From UBA2365 sp964594045 (GTDB taxonomy: Bacteria > Bacteroidota > Bacteroidia > Chitinophagales > Saprospiraceae), in NCBI GenBank assembly GCA_964594045.1, contig CAZQKR010000029.1, positions 1 through 50,416 on the forward strand: a stretch of 50,416 nt of DNA. The letters run 5' to 3'. The stretch's first letter is position 1; the number at the start of each line of letters is the position of its first letter. Made by a program: the position numbers and the translations under genes. Positions 1 to 8,872 of this stretch are shown piece by piece. The notes beneath the pieces are model-generated. The model searched no databases, was not told the DNA's origin, and saw nothing but the letters and a program-made list of their open reading frames with translations.

Positions 1-149
1 ACTATTTAACTGATTTATAATATTTTATATGAATATTAAGGAGCGACTATTTATTTATTTCTTGTAAAAAATTATAAATTTTGATTAAAAGAGGTTTAAA
101 AATATCTATTTTTAAACAATATTAGAAAATAAGAAAAATCTTATGACCC

Positions 150-1856
150 ATGGAAAAGAACCATAATTCAGACTATCTAAATCATCCTGTTTACCAAAGG
201 TTAATAGCCTCCGGGCCAAAACGCATTCTTGCATTGGATGGAGGAGGTATCAGGGGTGCATTGTGTATAGGTTTTTTGGAAAAAATTGAAAAGGAGCTTG
301 CTAACCGGCAGAAAATCACGAACATTAACAAGGATTTTACTTTGTCAGATTACTATGATTTTATTGGAGGTACCAGTACCGGAGCTATCATCGCAACCTG
401 CCTGGCGAAAGGTATGACGGTAAGTCAGGTAAAGGATTTATATATGAGTTTAGGCCAAAATATATTTTCTTCCTGGAAGAAGAAAATTCCCGGATGGCTT
501 AGATGGTTTAAATCCTTTATAGAATTCGTGGAAATTATGCTGGCATCTGCTCATTTCAGTGAAAAAAAACTGGAAAAAGAGCTTGAAAAAGTACTTGGGA
601 GTATCACTTTTGGCTCAGATGAATTCAAAACCGGATTGTGCATAGTTGCCAAACGAGCTGATACACTCAGCGCTTGGGTGATGCACAACCACCCACTCGG
701 AAAATATTACGAAGCAAACAAAGGTATTCTGGTCAGAGATTTGCTTAGAGCAACTTCTGCGGCTCCGAGCTATTTCAAACCCAAAAAGATCAAGGTTGCT
801 GCCAATGAAGATGCCGTTTTTATCGATGGGGGTGTCAGTTCCTATAATAATCCTGCATTGATCATGTTTTATATTTGCACTTTGTCCAGCCTGCCTTATA
901 AATGGAAAACCGGCCGTAATAATCTGATGGTGACATCGGTAGGAACGGGATTTAATCATGCCAAAAAAGATGCCTCCAAATTGGAAAAACGGAAAATATT
1001 CATGTGGGCATCAGATATTCCGGACTTGTTTATGACAGATGCTACATCACTCAATCAACTGGTTTTGCAAACATTGGCTTTTACCCAAACACCCCAATAC
1101 ATCAATTCAGAATTTAATGACCTGAGAAATATTTTGATCATTAAGGATCCTTTGCTGACATACCAGCGATACAATGTTGCCCTAAGCATAAATTCTCTAC
1201 AGGCAGAAATGGGTAGGCCATATACTCAGGAAGAAATTGACCATCTTGCTGAGATGAGTAATGGCGAAAATGCTCGGCAATTGTATGAAATAGGTAAAAC
1301 CTTTGCTGATAAAAAAATTAAAAGCGGACATTTTCCTGTGATTTTTGACACCCTGCCAGATCAGATCAAAATAATACTGACCCAGGCACAAAATACGGAG
1401 ATATCTTCCTGGTTGATGTCACAGGGTAAACTGTATGAGAAATTCAAACTTGTTTATGCCAGGAAAGCCGCGCAGGAAGAAACAGTTGCTTCAGTTACTT
1501 CTTCCGGGGAAGAAACACGCAACACTGCCAAGCCCGGAGATTTTATCGTGATGAATCAGACGGAAGCCCGGGAGCAGTATGTGATAAATGCTTCAAAATT
1601 TGAGCAGCGCTATGAGTTTTGCAGTAAAAAAGATGAGGAATGGTCCGAATTCAAACCCAAAGGCCGGGTGTATGCCATTTGTCTTACGGGCCAAGTTATA
1701 TCAGAAAAAATGTGGCCCATTCATTTTTTGCTGACCGCAGGTTGGGGAGAAAATCAGTATTGTGCTATGGATGACTATTTGGTATGTCCGCCTGATGGAT
1801 CTGAGTTTTACAGGATCGATCATAAGGAGTTCAATGAGACATATAAGGAAATCTGA
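150..1856 (+). CDS. Patatin-like phospholipase family protein
   Basis: This is a probable cytosolic lipid acyl hydrolase with a Ser-Asp dyad. The oxyanion motif DGGGIRG is at residues 30-36, the nucleophile elbow GTSTG at 74-78 (Ser76), and the catalytic Asp in the motif IDGG at about 226. The patatin fold fills roughly residues 25-330. The remaining 240 residues contain an extra C-terminal part (about 480-568) that I do not recognise, so the protein is longer than a minimal bacterial patatin. There is no signal peptide. It is first in a plus-strand block, 31 nt ahead of an LRR-Roc-COR-TIR gene, which suggests it acts as a membrane-attacking effector or partner of that sensor. Patatin phospholipases serve as effectors in CBASS and related anti-phage systems; the role here is inferred. 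Part of the promoter region may lie outside the window. Confidence 0.93.
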   Translation: MEKNHNSDYLNHPVYQRLIASGPKRILALDGGGIRGALCIGFLEKIEKELANRQKITNINKDFTLSDYYDFIGGTSTGAIIATCLAKGMTVSQVKDLYMSLGQNIFSSWKKKIPGWLRWFKSFIEFVEIMLASAHFSEKKLEKELEKVLGSITFGSDEFKTGLCIVAKRADTLSAWVMHNHPLGKYYEANKGILVRDLLRATSAAPSYFKPKKIKVAANEDAVFIDGGVSSYNNPALIMFYICTLSSLPYKWKTGRNNLMVTSVGTGFNHAKKDASKLEKRKIFMWASDIPDLFMTDATSLNQLVLQTLAFTQTPQYINSEFNDLRNILIIKDPLLTYQRYNVALSINSLQAEMGRPYTQEEIDHLAEMSNGENARQLYEIGKTFADKKIKSGHFPVIFDTLPDQIKIILTQAQNTEISSWLMSQGKLYEKFKLVYARKAAQEETVASVTSSGEETRNTAKPGDFIVMNQTEAREQYVINASKFEQRYEFCSKKDEEWSEFKPKGRVYAICLTGQVISEKMWPIHFLLTAGWGENQYCAMDDYLVCPPDGSEFYRIDHKEFNETYKEI

Positions 1857-1887
1857 GCAAACCATTAACGATTAAAACAACATCATT

Positions 1888-4800
1888 ATGTCGATGAACG
1901 ACCTTCAAGGCCTCACCCATGCTAAAAAACTGATCAAAGAAAATCTCGAAACCAAGGCTACTTTCCTGGATTTGGGAAATTGCGGATTGAGCGATTTGAG
2001 TGAATTACCTGAGTTGTGGAAATGTCAGCATTTGGAAGGTTTGAATATGGGATCGTATTTTTCGTATAAGGAAAAATGGATTGGATCAAAAAATGCCTTT
2101 GGACTTAATGAAATTGGTTCTGAAGGTGCAATGGCCATTGCAGTAAACCTAGCCCACTTGACATCTCTTGATTTAAGATCGAATCAAATTGGTTCTGAAG
2201 GCGCAAAATCCATAGCAGAAAATTTAGGCCAATTAACTTCACTTAATTTATGGTATAATAATATTGGTTCTGAAGGCGCAAGAGCCATAGCAGAAAACCT
2301 GGCCCACTTGACATCTCTTGATTTAAGATCGAATCAAATTGGTTCTGAAGGCGCAAGAGCCATAGCAGAAAATTTAGGTCAATTGACATCTCTTGATTTA
2401 GGATGGAATCAAATTGGTTCTGAAGGCGCAAGAGCCATAGCAGAAAATTTAGGTCAATTGACTTCTTTGATTTTAGTTGAGAATCAGATTGGAGATGAAG
2501 GAGCGAAGGTGATAGGAAAGAATAGCAAAAGCCTGACTTTTTTGAATTTAGGAGGGAATCAGATTGGATATGAAGGAGCGAAGGTGATTGCAGAGAATTG
2601 CAAAGGCCTGACTTTCTTGGATTTAAGTCGGAATCCAATCGGAGATGAAGGAGCGAAGGTGATTGCAGAGAATTGCAAAAGCCTGACTTCTTTGGATTTA
2701 GGATTTATTGAAATCGGAGATGATGGAGCGAAGGTAATTGCAGAGAATTGCAAAAGCCTGACTTATTTGGGTTTAGGAGATAATCAAATCGGAGATGAAG
2801 GTGCTAGGGTGATTGGAGCGAATTGCAAAAGCCTGACTTATTTGGATTTAGGAGGTAATCAAATCGGAGATGAAGGTGCGAAGGTGATTGGAGCGAATTG
2901 CAAAAGCCTGACTTCTTTGAATTTAGGAGGGAATCAAATCGGAGATGAAGGAGCGAGAGCTATTGCAGATAGTTTTAAAGAAATCACTGAGCTACTATTA
3001 ATGGATAACAAAATCTCAAATTTTACACCTTTCATACCAATTATTGAAAACAATCCGAATTTAAAACTTTTTACAAATTTTGAATATGATGAACTAAGTG
3101 GACTTAACTTGTCTGAAAATAAATTTGTTGAACCACCCCAGGAAATCGTTGAGCAGGGCAAAGAGGCTATACTTGAATATTACAGACAAAAAGAAATTTC
3201 AGGAACTAAACTATTATTAGAAGCTAAAATGGTGCTACTTGGCGATGGTAGATCAGGAAAAACTACATTGACATGCAGGATGATGGGTAAAGATTTGCCT
3301 AAAGAAGCGGATCGAACCCCTGGTGTGGATATTATTGTTGGAGCATACAGCTTTCCAGTTAAAGAAGGAGATTTTAAATTGAATATATGGGATTTTGGTG
3401 GTCAGGATAAGTACAAACCACTACACCAGTTTTTCTATTCAGAAAGTGCTGTTTATGTTATGGTAGCTGATAGTGGCAATGCCATGACAGATTTTGCCGA
3501 TTGGTTTGAGACGGCAGAATTGTTTGGGAAAGGTAGTCCTTTGATCGTAGTACTCAATGAGTTTCGGGATGGTTTGGGTTATGGCATATTTGATGAAGAA
3601 AGATGGCGCAGACAGTTTCCAAAACTTATCAGAAGTGTACATATGGTCAATTTGTTGAATCAAAAAGGCTTTCCTCCCGTTGAACAGGAAATACGACATT
3701 TAGCATACCAACTACCTCATGTTCGATATGAATACCCGGAAAACTGGGCAAACATCCGAAGCGAATTGGAAAGGAAAAGGGATGAAAACTTTATTTCTTT
3801 GCAGGAATATTTAAGAATTTGTTCAGCTAATAATCTTCCCGAAAGGCATAGTGCTATGGTGCTGAGCAGTGTATTACATAATATAGGGGTTTGTCTCCAT
3901 TATCAGAATAATGATCTCCTCAGTCAGCATCTGATACTTAAAAATGAATGGGCTACAACTGCTGTGTATAAAATACTGGAAGATCATGAGGTTGCAGAAG
4001 TAAAAAAAGGATTTTTTAATCTGTCTGATCTGCACAGGATATGGACTGATGACAATTATCAGGATATGATACCTCAATTGCTGGCTTTGATGTGTGAATT
4101 CAAGTTAGCCTATCCACTGCCCCAAAAAAATGAGTTCGTTACTCCGGTTTTGTTACCACACAGTCCCCCGCAGGATTGGCAATTCAACAGTACTGATTAT
4201 ATTACTGCACTTGTAGAGTATGAATTCTTGCCAAAAGCCTTGATGACTCAGTTTATTGTCAGTCGACACACAGACATCGACCGTGAAAGAACTTTGGTTT
4301 GGAGAGATGGGGTGGTGCTAACATGGCCGTCCGATACCAAAGCAGAAATCAGGAAAATTAAATCTCGTGGAAGAGACGCTTTTCAGATACTTGTGACCGG
4401 ATTGGAACGGAAAGGATTGTTGACACTAATTATCAAAACCTTCCGGGATTTGCACACAGAGTACAAAGGTATCCGTATGAATGAAGTAGTGCCATGCCCC
4501 TGTAAAGGATGCCAACAAAAAAAGAATCAACAGCACTATTTTGATTTAGAAAATTTAACGAACCGTTTGGAAAAAAGTCGCCGCAAGGTAGAATGTGATA
4601 AATCTTTGGAAGAAGTGGATATTTTACAAATGTTAGGTGATCTGTTTACTTTAGAGAGGTTAGGGTTTTGGGATCAGGAGGAGAAGAGTAATGAAGAGAG
4701 AGTGAATCAAAAAGTTAAAACTGAATCATCAGGAAAAAAAGTATTTATCTCCTACTCTAAATCTGACGAACATTACCGCAATGAACTCGAAAAACACCTC

Positions 4801-5169
4801 AGCGTCCTTAAGCGCAATGGAAATATTTCTACTTGGCATGACCGCAAACTCCTACCCGGAGAAAAATGGGATGGGAAAATTAAAGAGGAAATTAAAGAAG
4901 CAGATATCATTCTATTTTTGGTCAGTTCTGATTTTTTGGCTACGGACTATATTTGGGATGTTGAAATTAAAGGAGCAATAGAAAGGGATCAGGAATATAA
5001 AAATGTTTTTGTTGTGCCTATAATTGTCAGACCATGCGATTGGACTGATTCACCATTGGGGGTTTATAATTCGGGTACAGAAAAGGGTAGAGCCATAAGT
5101 TTGGCTGATGATACTGACGCTGCATTTTTTGAGGTGGTGGAGAAATTGAAGGAAATCATCAAAAAATAA
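1888..5169 (+). CDS. LRR-Roc-COR GTPase with C-terminal TIR domain
   Basis: This is a multidomain signalling protein resembling plant and animal NLR or LRRK-type proteins. An LRR N-cap (LDLGNCGLSDLSELPELW) is near residues 27-45. Twelve 25-residue ribonuclease-inhibitor-type LRRs of the form NQIGxEGAxxIAxN occupy about 74-373. A Roc GTPase follows, with P-loop GDGRSGKT at 452-459 and switch II DFGGQD at 502-507; its G4 motif is altered (LNEF instead of NKxD). The COR region follows and includes a possible metal-binding cluster, CPCKGC. A TIR domain at about 949-1093 starts KKVFISYS and keeps the putative NADase glutamate (IWDVE, E1026). The expected mode is ligand sensing by the LRR, GTP-controlled dimerisation, then TIR activation; this is inferred from the architecture. 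The stop codon lies 3 nt before the next start, so the two are probably co-translated. Confidence 0.93.
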   Translation: MSMNDLQGLTHAKKLIKENLETKATFLDLGNCGLSDLSELPELWKCQHLEGLNMGSYFSYKEKWIGSKNAFGLNEIGSEGAMAIAVNLAHLTSLDLRSNQIGSEGAKSIAENLGQLTSLNLWYNNIGSEGARAIAENLAHLTSLDLRSNQIGSEGARAIAENLGQLTSLDLGWNQIGSEGARAIAENLGQLTSLILVENQIGDEGAKVIGKNSKSLTFLNLGGNQIGYEGAKVIAENCKGLTFLDLSRNPIGDEGAKVIAENCKSLTSLDLGFIEIGDDGAKVIAENCKSLTYLGLGDNQIGDEGARVIGANCKSLTYLDLGGNQIGDEGAKVIGANCKSLTSLNLGGNQIGDEGARAIADSFKEITELLLMDNKISNFTPFIPIIENNPNLKLFTNFEYDELSGLNLSENKFVEPPQEIVEQGKEAILEYYRQKEISGTKLLLEAKMVLLGDGRSGKTTLTCRMMGKDLPKEADRTPGVDIIVGAYSFPVKEGDFKLNIWDFGGQDKYKPLHQFFYSESAVYVMVADSGNAMTDFADWFETAELFGKGSPLIVVLNEFRDGLGYGIFDEERWRRQFPKLIRSVHMVNLLNQKGFPPVEQEIRHLAYQLPHVRYEYPENWANIRSELERKRDENFISLQEYLRICSANNLPERHSAMVLSSVLHNIGVCLHYQNNDLLSQHLILKNEWATTAVYKILEDHEVAEVKKGFFNLSDLHRIWTDDNYQDMIPQLLALMCEFKLAYPLPQKNEFVTPVLLPHSPPQDWQFNSTDYITALVEYEFLPKALMTQFIVSRHTDIDRERTLVWRDGVVLTWPSDTKAEIRKIKSRGRDAFQILVTGLERKGLLTLIIKTFRDLHTEYKGIRMNEVVPCPCKGCQQKKNQQHYFDLENLTNRLEKSRRKVECDKSLEEVDILQMLGDLFTLERLGFWDQEEKSNEERVNQKVKTESSGKKVFISYSKSDEHYRNELEKHLSVLKRNGNISTWHDRKLLPGEKWDGKIKEEIKEADIILFLVSSDFLATDYIWDVEIKGAIERDQEYKNVFVVPIIVRPCDWTDSPLGVYNSGTEKGRAISLADDTDAAFFEVVEKLKEIIKK
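2107..3006 (+). repeat. Array of twelve 75-nt LRR-coding repeats
   Basis: Twelve in-frame 75-nt units (25 codons) lie within the LRR-Roc-COR-TIR gene. Two subfamilies are visible. The first five units read IGSEGA...AIAENL...LTSL, and the later ones read IGDEGAKVIxxNCKSLTxL. Several neighbouring units are nearly identical in DNA, not only in protein, which indicates recent expansion or gene conversion. The open minus-strand frames across this stretch are by-products of the repeat. Confidence 0.92.
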
Positions 5170-5172
5170 ATC

Positions 5173-8100
5173 ATGAAAAAAGTATTTATTTCATATTCCA
5201 GAGAAGATGAATATTTTATTCACAACCTTGATAAACATCTAATAATACTTAGAAGAAGTGGACTAATCCAGACTTTTTATGATCAAACAATTGTAATAGG
5301 TAAAGGATGGTACAACCAAAACCTTAAAGAAATTAATGAAGCTGATTTGTTCATCCTTTTAGTTAGTGCAGATTTTATAGCTTCTGACTATATTTGGGAA
5401 AAGGAACTTAAAGCTATTTTAAAAAGAGTAAAAGATCCTGACGACAATGCACTCTTGCTGCCAATAATCATAAGAGCATGTGATTGGAGAAATACGCTTT
5501 TGAATCAGTTTAACACTTTAGACTTAAGTAATACTGAAAACTGGGATGAAGGGTATAAAAAAATTACGATTACAATAAAAGAAATGCTACTTCCAAATAT
5601 TTCAAAAAATAGTACGAAAGGATTAGCGTTAGCAAGAAAACTAATCAGAGAGAACATGAAAACCGAAGAAACATCCTTATATTTAGGTAACTGCGGATTG
5701 GCTGATTTGAGTGAACTACCGGAATTATGGAATTGTATACACCTGATAATATTGGATTTTTCTACCAAATATGATGAAGATGGAAATAATAGTTCTTTGA
5801 ATAATATTTCTGAGAATAGCATATCATCGATTCCTGAAGATATTGGTAAACTTAAAAATCTTAAAGAGCTATATTTATCAGAGAACCCAATTGGGGACAA
5901 TGGAGCTACTACTATTTCCCGGCAATTAAAATCATTACACATATTGGATATTTCTTATGCATCCATATCAGATACTGGTCTCATCGATATATGTCAAAAT
6001 ATCACAAGATTAAAATCACTTAATATCGAACAGAACAATGTCAGCGATACAGGAATAAAATATATTGTGGATAATTTGAACTATTTGGTTAAATTAAATA
6101 TTAGCTATAATACCAATATTAAATTCAATATAAATATTCCTGTTAATAAATTATCAAACCTTCGTGAATTAAACATAAGCCATTGTAGTATAACGGATAA
6201 TGGTCTTAATTCTTTAAAAAATCATAGAAGAATTGAGTTGTTGAATTTGGAATGGAATCAAATTACAGAAAAAGGAATTATGTATTTAGTTAATTTAGTT
6301 AACCTTAAAGAACTGTATTTGGAAAATAATTTATTGAGAGATAAAGGTGCACAAGAATTGGCATCAAATTTTAGAAAACTGATCAGGCTTAATTTAGCGC
6401 AAAATGAAATTGGTGATATTGGTGCATCACAGATTGGTCTGTACCTAAATAATTTAGAGTACTTGAATTTTAGTAAAAATAATATTTCTAACAAAGGAGC
6501 TGCAGCACTTTCTCAAAAATTAACGAGTTTGAAACATTTAGACTTGGCAGATAATAAAATAGGAAATGAGGGAGCCATTGCGATTGGTGAAAATCAAATT
6601 AAGCTTGATTATCTTGATCTAAGGACAAATGCACTTTCAGACGAAGGTGTAAAAAGTATTGTCCTTAATCTTCCAAGCTTGAAGTATGCTAACTTTTCAT
6701 ATAACTACATGAAACAGATACCACCCGGTATTCTGGATAATATTGGAGCATTAAGAAACTGGTTTGACAGTAAAAAAGTTCCCAATAATACCATTAAAAT
6801 GATTCTGCTTGGTAACACAAGAGCGGGAAAATCTGAGTTGGCTCATATCCTAAAGGAAAATCAAAATAAGCAAGACGACGAAAGAACACATGGTTTGGAA
6901 CATTGGTTGTGGGAGGAACAAATAAACAAAGACTTGAATCTTCGCATCAATATTTATGATTTTGGAGGACAGGATTATTATCATGCTACGCATCATTTGT
7001 TTTTTACTCATAATACTTTATATGTGGTTCTTTGGCATCATAATTTGAATGATAGTTTAAATAATGAAGAAGGTCAGCACTTTGACATAGGTTTTTGGCT
7101 AGGAAATATTAAATATCTTTTGCAGGATAAGTTTGAACAAAGTCAGATAAATGATTCTACTGCTATTTGGCTTGTCCAAAATAAAGGTGATTTATTTGAA
7201 GTAAATCCAAAATCGCTACCTGATTCTCATTTATGCAGTACATATAAGGTTGATCCATGTGGTGTTTTTTATGTAAGTCTTTTGAAATTCAAAGACTTGA
7301 AAAGTGGCTGGAAGAGCGAATGGTCTTACTTTAGAAGACACTTACTGGAAAAATTGACAAAATTAGCTGGTGAGATTCAAATTACTGAAATGTGGGAAAC
7401 GATAAAAGATGAAGTATTGCCCTCATTTAAAAGTCAAAATTACATTATCGTAGATTATGAGTATTTCTTTGATGAGTGTAATGCCATATTGGGAGTGAAA
7501 CATGGCACTCATGAAGATTATAAATCTGCTTTGATATACTTAAATAGTTGTGGGGAAATAATATTGTTCGATGCAATTGAAAGTCTAAAAGATAAAGTCA
7601 TATTAGATCCGAAGAGATTGATGAAAATTATGTATTCAATCCTTACCAAACAAGCGGCGGATAATAAAGGTATAATTGAACGATCAAATGCGCAACAAAT
7701 TCAAAAAGATGAAGATATCAATTTGCAAGTTTATAATTGGGTTATCGATATACTGACATTTTACAACATTATATTTCGTCATCCAACTAATATTGATAAA
7801 TATGTTGCCCCTCAATATCTAAGTGAATCTCCATACCAAGGCATCCTTAATGATCTGATACCTGCTTCATTGACAATAAAGTACAACGATTTTATTCCAA
7901 TGGCTATAATGGGAAAATTTTTAAGTCAATATCTAAAGTTTGATCAAGATGCAAAATATTGGAAATACGGAGCTATATTTTATCATGAAAACTCTTATTG
8001 TATGGTTAGAATGGACAGAGATGCTAAAAAAGTTTATATCCATGTAGATGAGAGAAAACCGCTTAAATTAGTCGAATCACCTACCAAACCTACTATTCAA

Positions 8101-8829
8101 TTTAAAGATCAAAAAAACAACTTGTTGCGTGATTTTTTTGAATTTTTCACATTGATGAAAAATTCAGGAACTGATATATTATCTGATCAAAAAGATATGC
8201 CGGAACCAGAAAAGAACTATATCCAGGGTTTAGAATTATCAATCAACGACAAGGATTTTTTTAGTATTGAAATGATGTCAAAGGATTTGGAACATTGCCA
8301 CGGTTACCTTCTAAACAGTGATGGAAGTTACCAACAAGTGCCCGCCATATTCTATTTTCTATTGCATAAACAAGTAAAAGCACCAAAGACCATTTTTATT
8401 TGTTATAGCCATGCAGATGTAATTCACAGAGATGAATTGGATAAACATCTTGCGGCACTCAAACTGCAAGGTAAAGTGGACACCTTCCATGATGGTAAAA
8501 TCCTACCCGGTCAAAAATGGGATGAAGTCATCAAAAGCAATCTTTACAAGTCAGATATAGTACTTTTACTATTGAGTGTTGATTTTATGAACTCAATTTA
8601 TATCTGGGAAACAGAACTAAAAATAGCTAGAGAAGAAGGAAAAACTATTATTCCTGTGTTTTTGCGTCATTGTGATTTTGTTGGTACGGGAATTGATCCA
8701 TTGCAAGGAGTACCATTTTTTAATGATAAACCTGACACTAAAAATATTGCATGGATTTTAAGCAGTAATTTTAATTCAATAGATGAGGCTTATTTGAAAG
8801 TGGTTGAAAAAGTTAAGAAAATATTATAA
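5173..8829 (+). CDS. TIR-LRR-Roc-COR-TIR GTPase (TIR domains at both ends)
   Basis: A TIR domain at residues 1-145 starts KKVFISYS and has the motif YIWEKEL with glutamate 78. An LRR N-cap almost matching that of the upstream gene (LGNCGLADLSELPELW) comes next, followed by about a dozen divergent LRRs to about 530. The Roc GTPase has P-loop GNTRAGKS at 547-554, DFGGQD starting at 596 and an intact NKGD guanine-specificity motif. The COR region spans roughly 740-1000. A second TIR at about 1072-1218 has the motif IWETEL (E1148). The N-terminal TIR resembles the C-terminal TIR of the upstream gene (PIIIRACDW versus PIIVRPCDW) more than its own C-terminal TIR. Signalling by induced TIR proximity is inferred. 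Sampled base composition is clearly more AT-rich than in the two upstream genes. Confidence 0.92.
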   Translation: MKKVFISYSREDEYFIHNLDKHLIILRRSGLIQTFYDQTIVIGKGWYNQNLKEINEADLFILLVSADFIASDYIWEKELKAILKRVKDPDDNALLLPIIIRACDWRNTLLNQFNTLDLSNTENWDEGYKKITITIKEMLLPNISKNSTKGLALARKLIRENMKTEETSLYLGNCGLADLSELPELWNCIHLIILDFSTKYDEDGNNSSLNNISENSISSIPEDIGKLKNLKELYLSENPIGDNGATTISRQLKSLHILDISYASISDTGLIDICQNITRLKSLNIEQNNVSDTGIKYIVDNLNYLVKLNISYNTNIKFNINIPVNKLSNLRELNISHCSITDNGLNSLKNHRRIELLNLEWNQITEKGIMYLVNLVNLKELYLENNLLRDKGAQELASNFRKLIRLNLAQNEIGDIGASQIGLYLNNLEYLNFSKNNISNKGAAALSQKLTSLKHLDLADNKIGNEGAIAIGENQIKLDYLDLRTNALSDEGVKSIVLNLPSLKYANFSYNYMKQIPPGILDNIGALRNWFDSKKVPNNTIKMILLGNTRAGKSELAHILKENQNKQDDERTHGLEHWLWEEQINKDLNLRINIYDFGGQDYYHATHHLFFTHNTLYVVLWHHNLNDSLNNEEGQHFDIGFWLGNIKYLLQDKFEQSQINDSTAIWLVQNKGDLFEVNPKSLPDSHLCSTYKVDPCGVFYVSLLKFKDLKSGWKSEWSYFRRHLLEKLTKLAGEIQITEMWETIKDEVLPSFKSQNYIIVDYEYFFDECNAILGVKHGTHEDYKSALIYLNSCGEIILFDAIESLKDKVILDPKRLMKIMYSILTKQAADNKGIIERSNAQQIQKDEDINLQVYNWVIDILTFYNIIFRHPTNIDKYVAPQYLSESPYQGILNDLIPASLTIKYNDFIPMAIMGKFLSQYLKFDQDAKYWKYGAIFYHENSYCMVRMDRDAKKVYIHVDERKPLKLVESPTKPTIQFKDQKNNLLRDFFEFFTLMKNSGTDILSDQKDMPEPEKNYIQGLELSINDKDFFSIEMMSKDLEHCHGYLLNSDGSYQQVPAIFYFLLHKQVKAPKTIFICYSHADVIHRDELDKHLAALKLQGKVDTFHDGKILPGQKWDEVIKSNLYKSDIVLLLLSVDFMNSIYIWETELKIAREEGKTIIPVFLRHCDFVGTGIDPLQGVPFFNDKPDTKNIAWILSSNFNSIDEAYLKVVEKVKKIL

Positions 8830-8872
8830 AGTATTTTTTTTTTAGCGTAAATAAGGATTATTTTCTAACAAG

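Noticed and set aside
615..959. 114-codon minus-strand frame inside the patatin gene
   Set aside because: It is antisense to the conserved catalytic region of the patatin gene and has no recognisable features.
2243..2753. Two repetitive minus-strand reading frames inside the LRR repeats
   Set aside because: They arise because the 75-nt repeat has no stop codon on the opposite strand; the plus-strand LRR protein explains the sequence.
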